In this document: in pieces, positions 24,438-34,674 of the stretch | Layout of the letters: every line of letters begins with the position of its first letter | How positions within the stretch are numbered: position 1 is the stretch's first letter | Origin: Lithobates sylvaticus | Taxonomy: Eukaryota > Chordata > Amphibia > Anura > Ranidae | Length of the DNA: 64,000 nucleotides | Assembly (NCBI GenBank): GCA_028564925.1 | Contig: CM053029.1 | Span: 188,002,354 to 188,066,353, forward strand | Reading direction: 5' to 3' | The notes under the pieces: generated by a model | Seen by the model: only the letters and a program-made list of their open reading frames with translations | Told to the model about the DNA's origin: nothing | Databases searched by the model: none | Program-made: the position numbers and the translations under genes

Positions 24438-25704
24438 GTCAGCCGCAGCGAAGCCTCACAGAGCGGGAGCCTCCCATTGCGAGGAGCGGCCTGCGAGAAG
24501 AGACGCCGATGCCGGACGAGAAGGACGAGAAGACCGGAGCAAGAAGAAGCGAATCGAAGGAAGAAGAAGATGGAAGAAGAAGATGGAAGAAGATGACGGA
24601 AGGAGAAGATGAAGAAACCGAAGGATGAAGAAAGAAGAAAGAAGATTTTAATAAAGGAATTGTCAAAGACCGTCTCCTGTCATTTTTACCATTTTTGCCA
24701 CTTTTTTGGTGAAATGGTAGGGGTACTTTTGTACCCCCTTACCATTTCACACAGGGGGGGGGGGCGGGATCTGGGGGTCCCCTTGTTAAAGGGGGCTTCC
24801 AGATTCCGATAAGCCCCCCGCCCGCAGACCCCCACAACCACCGGCCAGGGTTGTGGGGATGAGGCCCTTGTCCTCATCAACATGGGGACAAGGTGCTTTG
24901 GGGGGGACCCCAAAGCACCCTCCCAATGTTGAGGGCATGTGGCCTGGTACGGTTCAGGCGGGAGGGGGGGCCGCTCTCGTCCCCCCCTCTTTTCCTGCGG
25001 CCTGCCAGGTTGCGTGCTCGGATAAAGGGTCTGGTATGGATTTTGAGGGGGACCCTACGCCATTTTTTTTTTTTTTTGGCCGGGGTTCCCCTTAAAATCC
25101 ATCCCAGACCTGAAGGGTCTGGTATGGATATTTGGGGGGGACCCCACGCCATTTTTTTTTTTTTTTTTGGCTGGGGTCCCCCTTAATATCCATACCAGAC
25201 CTGAAGGGCCTGGTTATTGAATTTGGGGGGACCCCTACGCTTTTTTTTTTTTTTTTATATCAATGAATGACTGTTTTTTAAATAGCTTTTTTTTTTCTGC
25301 AAAAATGACACTTTGTCATTCGAATCATTCGAATTCATTCGAATTCATTCAAATTCATTCGTTATATCTGCTATAATAATTTCGTTTGAATTAGTTGAAA
25401 TTTGATATTGGTAGTTGGATTCGAATAATTTGGAGCTGAAATTCGTAAACGGAATTTTTCCTGCAAAAATGACACTTTGTCATTCGAATTCATTCGAATC
25501 CATTCGAATCATTCGAATTCATTCGAATTCATTCGGCGACGAAATTCGTAAACGGAATTTCGTATTCCGTACGGAATTCGAAAAAAAAAAAAAATTCGTA
25601 CTACAGATTCGTAAATTCGTACGAATTTCGAAAAAAAATTCGTACGAATTTCGAAAAAATTCGTACGAATTACGAATTCGTACGAAACGAATCGCACATG
25701 TCTA

Positions 25705-25778
25705 TTAAATTTTTTGGTTGTAACATGACAAAATGTGGAAAATTTCAAGGGGTATGAATACTTTTTCAAGGCACTGTA
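25705..25778 (+). mobile_element. Tc1 family A right terminal fragment
   Basis: TTTTTTGGTTGTAACATGAC, GGGGTATGAATA and CTTTTTCAAGGCACTGTA match the terminal sequence at 5310-5367. It is probably the distal end of the element whose coding fragment lies at 15027-15129, with intervening parts lost. Confidence 0.85.
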
Positions 25779-26178
25779 TATGCAGTAAAGATGCTTGTTA
25801 TACTCACTGTGGAATCTAAGGGGTTAATCCTGTGCATTGTGCAAGCTTGGCTTGCATACACACGGTCACACAAAAGTTCGCTGAACTTTCGACCATCAAG
25901 AACGTGGTGACGTACAACACTACCATGAGCCGAGAAAATTAAGTTCAATGCTTCCGAGAATGCGTCAAATTGTTTCCGAGCATGCGTAGGAATTTTGCAC
26001 GTCGGATTGCAAATGGAAAAATTGAGAACACGCTCTCAATCTTGTGCTGGCGGAAATTCAGCCAGCAAAAGTCCAGCATACACACGGTCGCATTTTCCGA
26101 CCAAAAAGCTCTCATCGATCTTTTGCTGGACGAATTTCCGATCGTGCGTAGAATCCGAATGTAACCTGACATCAGTGA
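25779..26178. repeat. Diverged MITE of the CATACACACGGTC group
   Basis: GCATACACACGGTC occurs at 25855 and 26089, TTCCGAGCATGCG at 25974 and GAGAACACGCTCTCAATC near 26023. These link it to the 15.13- and 44.07-kb elements, but its bounds are unclear. Confidence 0.55.
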
Positions 26179-26349
26179 GGTTGATTTACTAAAACCGAAG
26201 AGTGCAAAATCTGGTGCAGCTCTGCATAGAAACCAATCAGCTTCCAGGTTTTCTTTTTGCCAAGGCTTAATTGAACAAGCTGAAGTTAGATTGGCTACCA
26301 TGCAAAGCTGCACCAGATTTTGCACTCTCCAGCTTTAGTAAATCAACCC
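26179..26349. mobile_element. Palindromic MITE (GGTTGATTTACT ends)
   Basis: Ends GGTTGATTTACTAAAACC and TTTAGTAAATCAACC, with AGTGCAAAATCTGGTGCAGC matched by its complement near the right end, make a nearly complete fold-back of 171 bp. A second copy at 40124-41152 is split by insertions. Confidence 0.8.
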
Positions 26350-26467
26350 CAGTGTCTCTTTTGTGAACATTGAGAATTAATTACTTCACAGTACATGCAG
26401 CTGGAAAGGTCAATGAGGGCTGGTTTTGTTTGTTCTTGTTAAGAATATGTAAGTTATTATACACTAA

Positions 26468-26893
26468 AGCCCCATACACACGGTCGGATTTTCGCATGGA
26501 TTCTGTCCGATCAGACAATGTTGTCGAAAAATCAGACCGTGTGTATGCACCATCGGACAGTGTACGTCGGATTGTCCGACGGACAAAGTCCTATCTCCTG
26601 CTGGATAGATTTTTTGACAACAAGGTCCGATCACACCAAATCCGATCGTGTGTATCGAATTCCTGACGGACAAAGTGCCACGCATGCTCAGATCACATTA
26701 CAAGACCAAAGCTATTGGCTACTAGCTTCTACGTAGTCCCGTCGTACGCAACAAACGTCACCACGTTCAGAATGATCGGATTTTCCGACAACTTTGTCCG
26801 ACCGTGTGTACGCAAAACCAACATTGGACAAAGTACGACGGACATGATCCGACGGACCTGGTCCTCGGATAATCCGAGCGTGTGTATGGGGCT
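26468..26893. mobile_element. PIF/Harbinger-like MITE, copy 1
   Basis: A 426-bp element with inverted ends AGCCCCATACACACGG and GTGTGTATGGGGCT, flanked by TAA and TTA. It is about as long as, and very similar to, 41755-42179. It contains repeated TCCGACGGACAAAG-type blocks. It is non-coding and would have depended on a transposase in trans. Confidence 0.75.
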
Positions 26894-26896
26894 TTA

Positions 26897-27755
26897 CACA
26901 TTCATAGTGTGAGCACAGGTGCATTTTAAATAGTTTTTTACTTTATTAATCCCATGGGCCTCTTTTTTTCTAATTATATTAGTTTATTATATTATATTAA
27001 TTAAATAATATTAACGTATACGCCACCGCACTGTGATAAGCGTGATATTTGATCAGGATAAAAATCTGTCAGGGAGAAGAAAAGCACAGCAAGATTATGT
27101 TGTCATATGCAATTAACATGATTAAAGCATGCCAGAGCTAATTAATAGAGGAGAGCAAAACAATTTCCTGTCTGTGTGTAGTCACACATAGCATAATTAC
27201 AAAATGACTGACAACATGTAACATACACTACATGTTACATACTGCAGAAATTAAAGAATTTCCATGGGCAACCACCTCCAAAAAATGCTATTTTCCTGGC
27301 TCCACTCATTTCTCAGTCACTTAAGCACACAGTGAGGTCAGAGGATGGCAGAAGGCCTTAACTGTATAAAGTGTACCAGGTCAACGACTCAAAAACCTTT
27401 TGAAGCCAATGGATCAGCATAACAGCAGAAAAGCCTTTTACAACCTTACTACGGAGGAAACCTTTGAATAGCAAACAGGTCTCAGGAAACCCCTACTAAA
27501 AAATATGGTATATGCAAATCTTGGTCCATTAGCCATACCACACTGGTGGTCAGTGAGAGACAGCCCTCTTTATGCTGGTGACCAGAGAAAAATGCCCCTT
27601 TTTCCATTTACATATATGGTAACTAACAATTATTTTTGATGCCAGTGGGTACATTCAGCAAAAAGAGAGAAGAAGCCCCCTGGTTCCATGCCACTGGCTC
27701 TGACAAGTAGCATTGGTATTAGAACTAACATCAGGTAGGAGATTAATCTACCACT
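26897..27755. other. Unassigned DNA, possibly with a conserved element
   Basis: No gene is seen. 27000-27270 is AT-rich and not visibly repetitive, with TGCAATTAACATGATTAAAG and GAGCTAATTAATAG, the kind of ATTA clusters bound by homeodomain proteins. See the hunt. Confidence 0.35.
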
Positions 27756-27756
27756 G

Positions 27757-28155
27757 ACCCCTTTCACACTGAATGCACTTTTCAGGCATTTTAGCGCAAA
27801 AAAATAGCGCCTGTAAAGTGCCTGAAAAGCCCCTCTCAAGCCTCCCTGGTGTAAAAGCTTGCTTGCTTGCTTTCACACTGGGGTGGTGCGCTTGCAGGAC
27901 TGGAAAAAAAAGTCCTGCAAGCAGCGTCTTTGGGGCTGTGCGTGAGCGGTGTATACACCGCTCCTAAACCGCCCCTGCCATTCAAATCAATGAGTGCCTG
28001 CAAAGCATTTTGACAGCGTCGCTTTTAACCCCTTTTTAACTGCTTCTTTGGGGTTAAAAGCGCCCTTCTCCCACCCGCTCAGTGCCGGTAAAGCGCTGCT
28101 AAAACTAGCAGAGCTTTACCGCTAATGTGGCCTACTCCCCAGTGTGAAAGGGCGC
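27757..28155. mobile_element. MITE with TTCACACTG-type ends
   Basis: Ends GACCCCTTTCACACTG and CAGTGTGAAAGGGCGC, with TTA after the right end. The interior (GCGCCTGTAAAGTGCCTGAA, TGGTGTAAAAGC) resembles the elements at 37.14 and 43.59 kb. Confidence 0.75.
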
Positions 28156-28206
28156 TTAGCACCTCTACAACCTCTGGATAAGACCTTGATTAAAAAAGTC
28201 TGCATT

Positions 28207-28228
28207 AGTGTGTGTGTGTGTGTGTGGG
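28207..28228. repeat. (GT)n microsatellite
   Basis: About ten GT dinucleotides followed by a G-rich stretch. Confidence 0.9.
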
Positions 28229-28391
28229 GTGGAGGAGGGGGGTATTGGAGGAGTACTTGTGGTGTAGATGTTCTGCATCTTAAGCTAGCTTAACAAGGGC
28301 CCAGAGAGATTTCTGTATAATACTCCAATGCTAGGGATAGCAAGTGCAAAGTGTCTCCTTGTTAGGACTCTAGTGCAAAGGATGTGGGTAA

Positions 28392-28621
28392 GGCTGGGTT
28401 CACACTGGTGTGAATTGGATGTAGGTTTCCCTGAATTTAATTCACATTTCAGGAGACTGTGACCAGCTCTCAATGGAGCCAGAAGTGTCCTGTGTGTATT
28501 CTGGTCTGTTTCAGGTCCGAATTTAGCCCAAAATTCAGGCCTGATTCGTCCTTGAAACAGAGAACAGCGAAGCACCGGACCCCTGCTGTGAGCCGCTCCA
28601 CACAATAGTGTGAACCCAGCC
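28392..28621. mobile_element. MITE (GGCTGGGTTCACACT ends) with TAA target duplication
   Basis: A 230-bp element with inverted ends GGCTGGGTTCACACTGGTG and AGTGTGAACCCAGCC, flanked by TAA on both sides (28389-28391 and 28622-28624). The clean 3-bp TAA duplication fits PIF/Harbinger-like integration. Confidence 0.8.
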
Positions 28622-28624
28622 TAA

Positions 28625-30540
28625 AGGTGTCTGCATGCAATGTCTCTTAAAGTGTAAATAGGATGGACTTCTGCCCTCTCACCAATCCAGACGATACCAG
28701 GCTCAGAAAAATAGGAAAGGGATAGATCCTGGAACCGACTCCTGAAGAATCTGTACACGAAAAAACATAGTCACTTCCAGTGCTAAGGGGTTTTCTAAAG
28801 TGAGGCATAGCTCTGAGGAAGGGGGTGCGCCCCCCAAAACGTGTCCTATTATACCCCGTGATGGTATATAGCACATGTCTCTACACTGTGTGTTTTTGGC
28901 TTATTATAGTTGCTGTTTGTGAGTACCACCTTTTATGAATTTTATCAATTAATAAATGTCATTGGTAATGCACTAGGTGTGCGCCCCTTACATTTTTTGT
29001 CTTTCCTGAAGAATCTGTGCTCTGATGGAGGATCCCCACCACACACTTTGTGACGCTTTGATGCAGTGGAACTGTTGCTAAGGGTGATGAGAGCAACCCC
29101 CAACCGTCAGGAAGCTGGCAAGTGTGGAGGTGTCCGCACACAACCCGGCTGGATGCTCTCCCCGCTGCCTAGGCCACAGTGGCGGCTCGTGTTCCTCCGA
29201 CCGTCCGGGGCTCTGCTTGCAGCTGAAGGCCATGGTCCCAAAAGAGCGACCCCTCCCCGGGACCAGGCTATATATCACCTCTCCCAGCATTCTGTTCTTC
29301 CTCCCAGCCGGCTGGAACTTGTAGTCTGCAATAGTCCGGCTCCAGTGCAAATTCTGGCTCCCGGACTACATGTCCCAAGATTCTCCATTCTCATTTGGGG
29401 TCTCTGCTTCAAGCTGCCCTCGGGAAATGATGACACAATGCCCAGGCAGAGCACTGGAGGGAAATACTGTAAACAAACTGGAGCCGTTGTTACCGAATGT
29501 CCACGATAAGTTAGTCAGCACCTGGCTACATCAGTATACTTGAACTTGAATGCTTGGATTTTCAGAGGGATATCAGAAAGCAGCTCCTGTGTTTTTTTCT
29601 TGAACCAGGTCTCCTTTAAAGAGACCTTATGCTGCCTTTTGGCAATATGAGCCCCATACTGAAAACACATTTGCGTAAAAATGTTTGCTCCCATGTTGTT
29701 AACATCAAACCTGACCCCAAACATTTACATGACCCTAACGATTACCCTGAGGTAGAAGTAATGGGTAGATTTCATGAACTGAGCACACAGCAAAATATAT
29801 TAATGTGTAAGTCCAGCCAAAACTTTTCTTTTTAGTTTTTGGTAAGGTTGAGAAGGCCTGTTGTTGAATTTTGCTATCTGGGACTCTGTCAGAGAGATTT
29901 GCCTATTCTTTCTGTTCTGCTAACAAAGGTTACATCAGACAGGAAATAACCGTAAATGATCTCTGCATAAAACTAGCAACACAGATTTGTGTAAGGGTTG
30001 CCACTTATTGGGGATTCACTAGGATGGTCCGGGTTTTGAATCATGTGTCCTGGTTTCAGACCGCCTGAAGCCCAGACCCATATTCAGACTGGACTGTGGT
30101 CCCTGTAGGCATGCGCATTCAGTGTGCCAGGTGTGCCTGGGCACACCCTAATCATCTTGTAAGGTGCAGATTCCCCCTTCTTCCCAGGCCCCCCTGTCTC
30201 CCCCCCCCCCCCGCAGGGCTGGTGGCTTATTTCATCTCCTGCCAGCAGCTGTGAAGCCTGTTTCAGGATAGAAAGCAGGGGAGGGGGCTGGTTAACATGT
30301 CATTTACTGGCCCATTCCTCTTCTGAATGGACACAGTGAGTCGCTGTGTTAATTCATAACTGAATCATTGCAAACTGTGTTTACTAGGCTTCGGTTTGTA
30401 GAAACCACTCAACACTTCCAATTCATTCACTGCCCAGTGCAGCTGAGGATGTAGAGAATGGGGCTGGGGAATTTCAGTCCTTAGTCCCTTTCTCTGTCTC
30501 AAAAATAAGACATCAGGGGTCTGTTTAGAATATTGTAAAA
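28625..30540. other. Unassigned DNA
   Basis: No gene is supported. A G+C-richer patch at 29060-29500 has a 147-codon open frame of unknown value. CAGTGGCGGCTCGTG at 29176 resembles the start of the element at 63080. TTGTAGTC at 29320 and GGACTACATGTCCCAAGATT at 29363 resemble promoter-associated ACTACA/TCCCA elements. Confidence 0.35.
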
Positions 30541-30629
30541 AAATAAAAAATAGAAAATAATATTGTAAAAAGTAATTAGAGAATAAAAATTATTAAAAAA
30601 AAAAAAAAAAAATAAAAATAAATAAAAAA

Positions 30630-30886
30630 CTACTGACACCATCCACTGACCTACTGGCACGTCCACTGCTCTACTGACTGACACCATCCACTGTCCTACT
30701 GACACCAACCTCTGCCCTATTGACACATCCACTGCTTTACTGACACCATCTACTGCCCTACTGACACGTCCACTGCTCTACTGACTGACACCATCCACTG
30801 TCCTACTGACACCAACCTCTGCCCTACTGACACATCCACTGCTCTACTGCTACTTTCCACTGCCCTACTAACACCAACCATGTTTT
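30630..30886. repeat. CTACTGACACC minisatellite with higher-order repeat
   Basis: Short units of the form CTACTGACACCATCCACTG vary in a set order, and a block near 117 bp is repeated (about 30654-30770 and 30771-30886). It is preceded by an A-rich tract at 30536-30630. Confidence 0.8.
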
Positions 30887-30947
30887 AATACATCTTCAGT
30901 TAAGTTTGTTTACAATTATTTCTAAGAGTATGTTTGTCTGTATCTAT

Positions 30948-30950
<3 letters not shown>

Positions 30951-30990
<40 letters not shown>
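30951..30990. repeat. (TA)n microsatellite at a Tc1 end
   Basis: About 20 TA dinucleotides abut the left end of the Tc1 element, perhaps expanded from its TA target. Confidence 0.92.
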
Positions 30991-30991
<1 letters not shown>

Positions 30992-32552
30992 TATCTCACA
31001 AAAGTACATCCCTCACATTTTTGTAAATATTTTATTATATCTTTTCTTGTGGCCACACTGAAGACATTACACTTTGCTACAATGTAAAGTAGTGAGTGTA
31101 CAGCTTGTATAACAGTGTACATTTTCTGTCCCCTCAAAATAACTCAACACACAGCCATTAATGTCTAAACCGCTGGCAACAAAAGTGAGTACACCCTTAA
31201 GTAAAAATGTCAAAATTGGGCCCAATTAGCCATTTTCCCTCCCCCTGTGTCATGTGACTCGTTAGGTGTGTTAAATTTGGTGTTATCGCTCTCACTCTCT
31301 CATACTGGTCACTGGAAGTTCAACATGGCACCTCATGGCAAAGAACACTGAGGATCTGAAAAAAGAATTGTTGCTCTACATAAAGATGACCTAGGCTATA
31401 AAAAGATTGCCAAGGCCCTGAAACTGAGCTGCAGCGCGGTGGCCAAGACCATACAACGGTTTAACAGGTCAGGTTCCACTCAGAACAGGCCTCGCCATGG
31501 TCAACCAAAGAAGTTGAGTGCATGTGCTCAGTGTCATATCCAGAGGTTGTCTTTGGGAAATAGACGTATGAGTGCTGCAAGCATTGCTGCAGAGGTTGAA
31601 GGGGTGGGGGGTCAGCCTGTCAGTGCTCAGACCATACGCCGCACACTGCATCAAATTGGTCTGCATGGCTGTCGTCCCAGAAGGAAGCCTCTTCTAAAGA
31701 TGATGCACAAGAAAGCCCGCTGTTTGCTGAAGACAAGCAGACTAAGAACATTGGTTTACTGGAACCATGTCCTATGGTCTGATGAGACCAAGATAAACTT
31801 ATTTGGTTCAGATGGTGTCAAGCGGGTGTGGCAGCAACCAGGTGAGAAGTACAAAGACAAGTGTGTCTTGGCTACACTCAAGCAAGATGGTCTCAGGCTG
31901 CATGAGTGCTGCCGGAACTGGGGAGCTACAGTTTATTGAGGAAACCATGAATGCCAACATGTACTATGACATACTGAAGCAGAGCATAATCCCCTCCCTT
32001 CAGAGACTGGGCCGCAGGGCGGTATTCCAACATGATAACAACCCCAAACACACCTCCAAGATGACCACTGCCTTGCTAAAGAAGCTGAGGGTAAAGATGA
32101 TGGACTGGCCAAGCATGTCTCCAGACTTAAACCCTAGCATCTGTGGGGTATCTTCAAAGGGAAGGTGCAGGAGCGCAAGGTCTCTAACATCCACCAGCTC
32201 CGTGATGTCGTCATGGCGGAGTGGAAGAGGACTCCAGTGGCAACCTGTGAAGCTCTGGTGAACTCCATGATCAAGAGGGTTAAGAAGGCAGTGCTGGAAA
32301 ATAATGGTGCCCACACAAAATATTGACACTTTGGACCCAATTTGGACATTTTCACTTAGGGGTGTACTCACTTTTGTTGCCAGTGGTTTAGACATTATTG
32401 GCTGTGTGTTGAGTTATTTTGAGGGGTCAGAAAATTGACACTGTTATACAAGCTGTACACTCACTACTTTACATTGTAGCAAAGTGTAATTTCATCAGTG
32501 TTGTCACATGAAAAAATATAATAAAATATTTACAAAAATGTGAGGGGTGTAT
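30990..32552 (+). mobile_element. Tc1/mariner element, family B, nearly full length
   Basis: Long terminal inverted repeats (over 200 bp) carry TACAATGTAAAGTAGTGAGT and ATGTCTAAACCGCTGGCAAC at the left and their complements at the right, in the IR/DR arrangement known for vertebrate Tc1 elements. The interior carries a damaged transposase. The right outermost bases fade into a CA microsatellite (32553-32578). A 5' part of the same family lies at 48.69-49.36 kb. Confidence 0.92.
31325..32326 (+). pseudogene. Broken Tc1 transposase, family B
   Basis: The normal start, ATGGCACCTCATGGCAAAG at 31325, is followed within 30 bp by a small deletion that shifts the frame. The DNA-binding part then reads openly at 31439-31700 (KTIQRFNRSGSTQNRPRHGQ, AQCHIQRLSLGNRRMS, HQIGLHGCRPRRKPLLKMMH). 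[20 protein letters not shown] holds the first catalytic Asp. The following glycine-rich block is lost to a frameshift. QHDNNPKHTSKMTTALLKKL (second Asp) is in another frame. After SPDLNP the codons for the catalytic Glu are deleted. The enzyme cannot be active. Confidence 0.9.
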
Positions 32553-32580
32553 ACATACACACACACACACACATACACAA
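32553..32580. repeat. (CA)n microsatellite
   Basis: CA-rich run adjoining the Tc1 right end. Confidence 0.85.
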
Positions 32581-32698
32581 AAGCATGTGTGTTTGAGCTT
32601 TGGGGTGCACACCCTAATGCAATAGGCTGCACACAACTATGCTCTCCAAGCTCGAAGTAATCAAGTACCACAACTGCAGCGTGCATAGGCGTGTGCAC

Positions 32699-33150
32699 AG
32701 GCCGGTGTTGTATCATTAGCCTTCCCCCATCACGAAGTGTCCGCTGTGTACTGCGCATGCGCAGTACACAGGACACCCATATTCTGAAAATTGCAGAGGA
32801 TGAACGGCACCTGCGCCGTGAGTCCACTTTCAAGCACCACCATCCAAGTGGACATAGAGTTAGAATATAAAAGAGCCGAGCGCAGCGAGGCCGTGCCCGA
32901 AGCGTGGCGAGCGAAGCGTGGCGAGCGAAGCGTGGCGAGCGAAGCGAGCCCGCAAGGGGCCCTCTAAGTTTGACTAACCCTATGTCCGCTTGGATGGTGG
33001 GGGCTTCACCTCGTCTCACGGCGCAGGCGCCGTTCATCTTCCGACAATTTCCGAAAATCTTCATGCTCCGTACTGCGCATGCGTTGCGGATGCGCAGTAC
33101 ACTTCGGACACCTAGTGACAGCCGGACACTTCGTGATAGAACACCGGTTT
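32699..33150. mobile_element. GC-rich MITE with CCGGTGTT ends
   Basis: Ends GGCCGGTGTTGTATCA and TGATAGAACACCGGTTT are inverted, as are the inner blocks GTACTGCGCATGCGCAGTAC (left, itself a palindrome), ACGGCGCAGGCGCC and CCACCATCCAAGTGGACATA. TATAAAAG lies at 32865. A short tandem repeat of the type AAGCGTGGCGAGCG occupies 32909-32950. No coding role is apparent. Confidence 0.7.
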
Positions 33151-33755
33151 CCAACCATATGGAGAGTCTGTGACACTCTCTCTCACACTACCCAGAGCCA
33201 GCACAGTCCCCCCCGCATGGACTGAAGGAGAGAGAAGACTCAATCTGCTCCTCCTCCCTCTGACCCTACCCCTCTGTGTCTGCCTGCCAGGAAAAGGATT
33301 TGTGGGCAGGAAATTTGAAGCCCAGCAGCCAGCGGATACATCATGGATGAATTAAAGGTGCCGATGCCTGAGCCTCCATTCTCAGGTGAGGGAGCTCATC
33401 ATCCACTGTCTGTGAATGAAGTCTACCCCCTCTCTCCTTTCCCTCTCCTGCCTCTGAGCGAATGAGTACACTAAGGTAAGGGGGACTCAGATGTAAGGGG
33501 TGCTCTGTGGACTCTGATGTAAGGGGGTCTTTGGGAACCCTGATTTAAGGGTGAATGCTGGGAACTCTGGTGTAAATGCCCCCCACCTTGGTGAGCAGAA
33601 ACCCCCTTACATCAGAGTTCCCTTTTTCTCCACAGTCCACAGTGTTCCACCTTTAAAAAAAAGTGTTTAAAGTGTTTGGGTTTGGCCTGAAGAAAAGGTA
33701 GCAACCCTAATTTGTATTGTTTAGAAGTTCATTGAGGATAGACCCATAAACAAAG
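33151..33755. other. Unassigned DNA with a degenerate 28-bp repeat
   Basis: 33470-33620 holds four or five degenerate copies of ACTCTGATGTAAGGGGG, related to the array at 605-815. Otherwise nothing is recognised. Confidence 0.45.
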
Positions 33756-34007
33756 TACTGTATTTATTGGCGTATAACACTCACTTTTTCACCATGAAAA
33801 TCAGGTGCAAATGGCATGTGCGTGTTATACGCCAATACTTCAATTTTAGATGCCTTGTTGGGGACAGGGAGGGGGCTGCATTGATGGCAATGGTGAGGCT
33901 GCATTGATGTGGACTGATGAGGCTGCATTGATGTCAGTGCATTGATGGCAAAGATGGGCACTGAACAGGAATGTTGTGGTGCGTGTTATACGCCGATAAA
34001 TACGGTA
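33756..34007. mobile_element. MITE with GGCGTATAACAC ends
   Basis: Near-perfect inverted ends TACTGTATTTATTGGCGTAT and ATACGCCGATAAATACGGTA. A second left-side copy of GCGTGTTATACGCCAATACT lies at 33811, and the core is GAGGCTGCATTGATG tandem units like those at 273-604. TA at both edges may be the target. Superfamily uncertain. Confidence 0.75.
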
Positions 34008-34606
34008 TGTAAAATCCAGAATAAATGTTATACAGAAGATGCTTTCAGTAAAAAAGCCATTAGTACTTGGAAGGTACTAAAAGAGGTGTTTTCTGAACAA
34101 TAGAGATGGAATGATTCTTCAAAACGAAAGCCACCTTTTTCATGTTACACCCTTATTTAGGGTGAAACGTGGTCAGAGTTCACAGAGTGGGGACCTTCAA
34201 ACTGCACCTCCCCCACCTTACAGGATTGTGGGGTTCTATTCTTAGTGACTCCTGACTTTTTTCGGTCAGCGTGGCTCTGCCCACACAGCCACATCATTCT
34301 TTCACAGGAAGTTGTGAATGAAGACTTGGCAGAAGAGCCGTTTCCATGGAGCGCATGTGCGGTGGATTGTTGAAGGTTCATACCTCTGTACAGACCAGGG
34401 GCTTGTAGGGAGTGTCTGCAGGAGCCAGAGAATTGAAAACGCAAATAATGCACTTTTTTTCAAAATTGGTATATTTATTTATTTTGCAAAAGGTAGAATA
34501 CATTCAAGTGAGTTTTGACCGAAAAAAAAGCCTGCTCCAGGAGCTGGTCATTGCAGTCTTGAGTGAAAGTAAGTGAGGGCAAATGTTTTTTGACTGGGTA
34601 AACTCT
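34008..34606. other. Unassigned DNA
   Basis: No recognised feature apart from a short hairpin around ACACCCTTATTTAGGGTG (34146). Confidence 0.4.
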
Positions 34607-34674
34607 TTAAAGCTGAACCCTAGGCAGACATTAGAAGGTACACATCAACGGAGCTCTGTTTTTAAATAATACAC

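Larger units (their letters stand above)
15452..25704. mobile_element. Giant array of alternately inverted units (non-autonomous hAT relative)
   Basis: The 10.25-kb block consists of eight arms of about 1.25 kb in alternating orientation. GC-rich centres (type I) lie near 16858, 19341, 21844 and 24370; AT-rich centres (type II) near 18104, 20600 and 23091. Each period of about 2.5 kb is itself a palindrome. The outer parts are AT-rich with ACGAATCG and ATTCGAAT repeats. The right end reads CACATGTCTA, the complement of the TAGACATG end of the copy at 37.57 kb; the left terminus is lost at the junction with the MITE. Open frames inside are by-products of the repeats. The arms contain oligo-A/T tracts, many nested hairpins and a GAA-rich tract. 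Confidence 0.88.

Noticed and set aside
15957-25186. Dozens of open frames of 60-160 codons on both strands
   Set aside because: They fall in the GC-rich arms, recur in each arm in differing frames and change frame at homopolymer runs. They reflect composition and repetition.
25305-25700. Telomere- or centromere-like ATTCG/CGAAT repeat
   Set aside because: The motif is the AT-rich outer part of the palindromic transposon and recurs at 37.6-38.0 kb next to its terminus.
29066-29509. 147-codon open frame
   Set aside because: No recognisable domain, and a MITE-like start motif lies within it; kept only as unassigned DNA.
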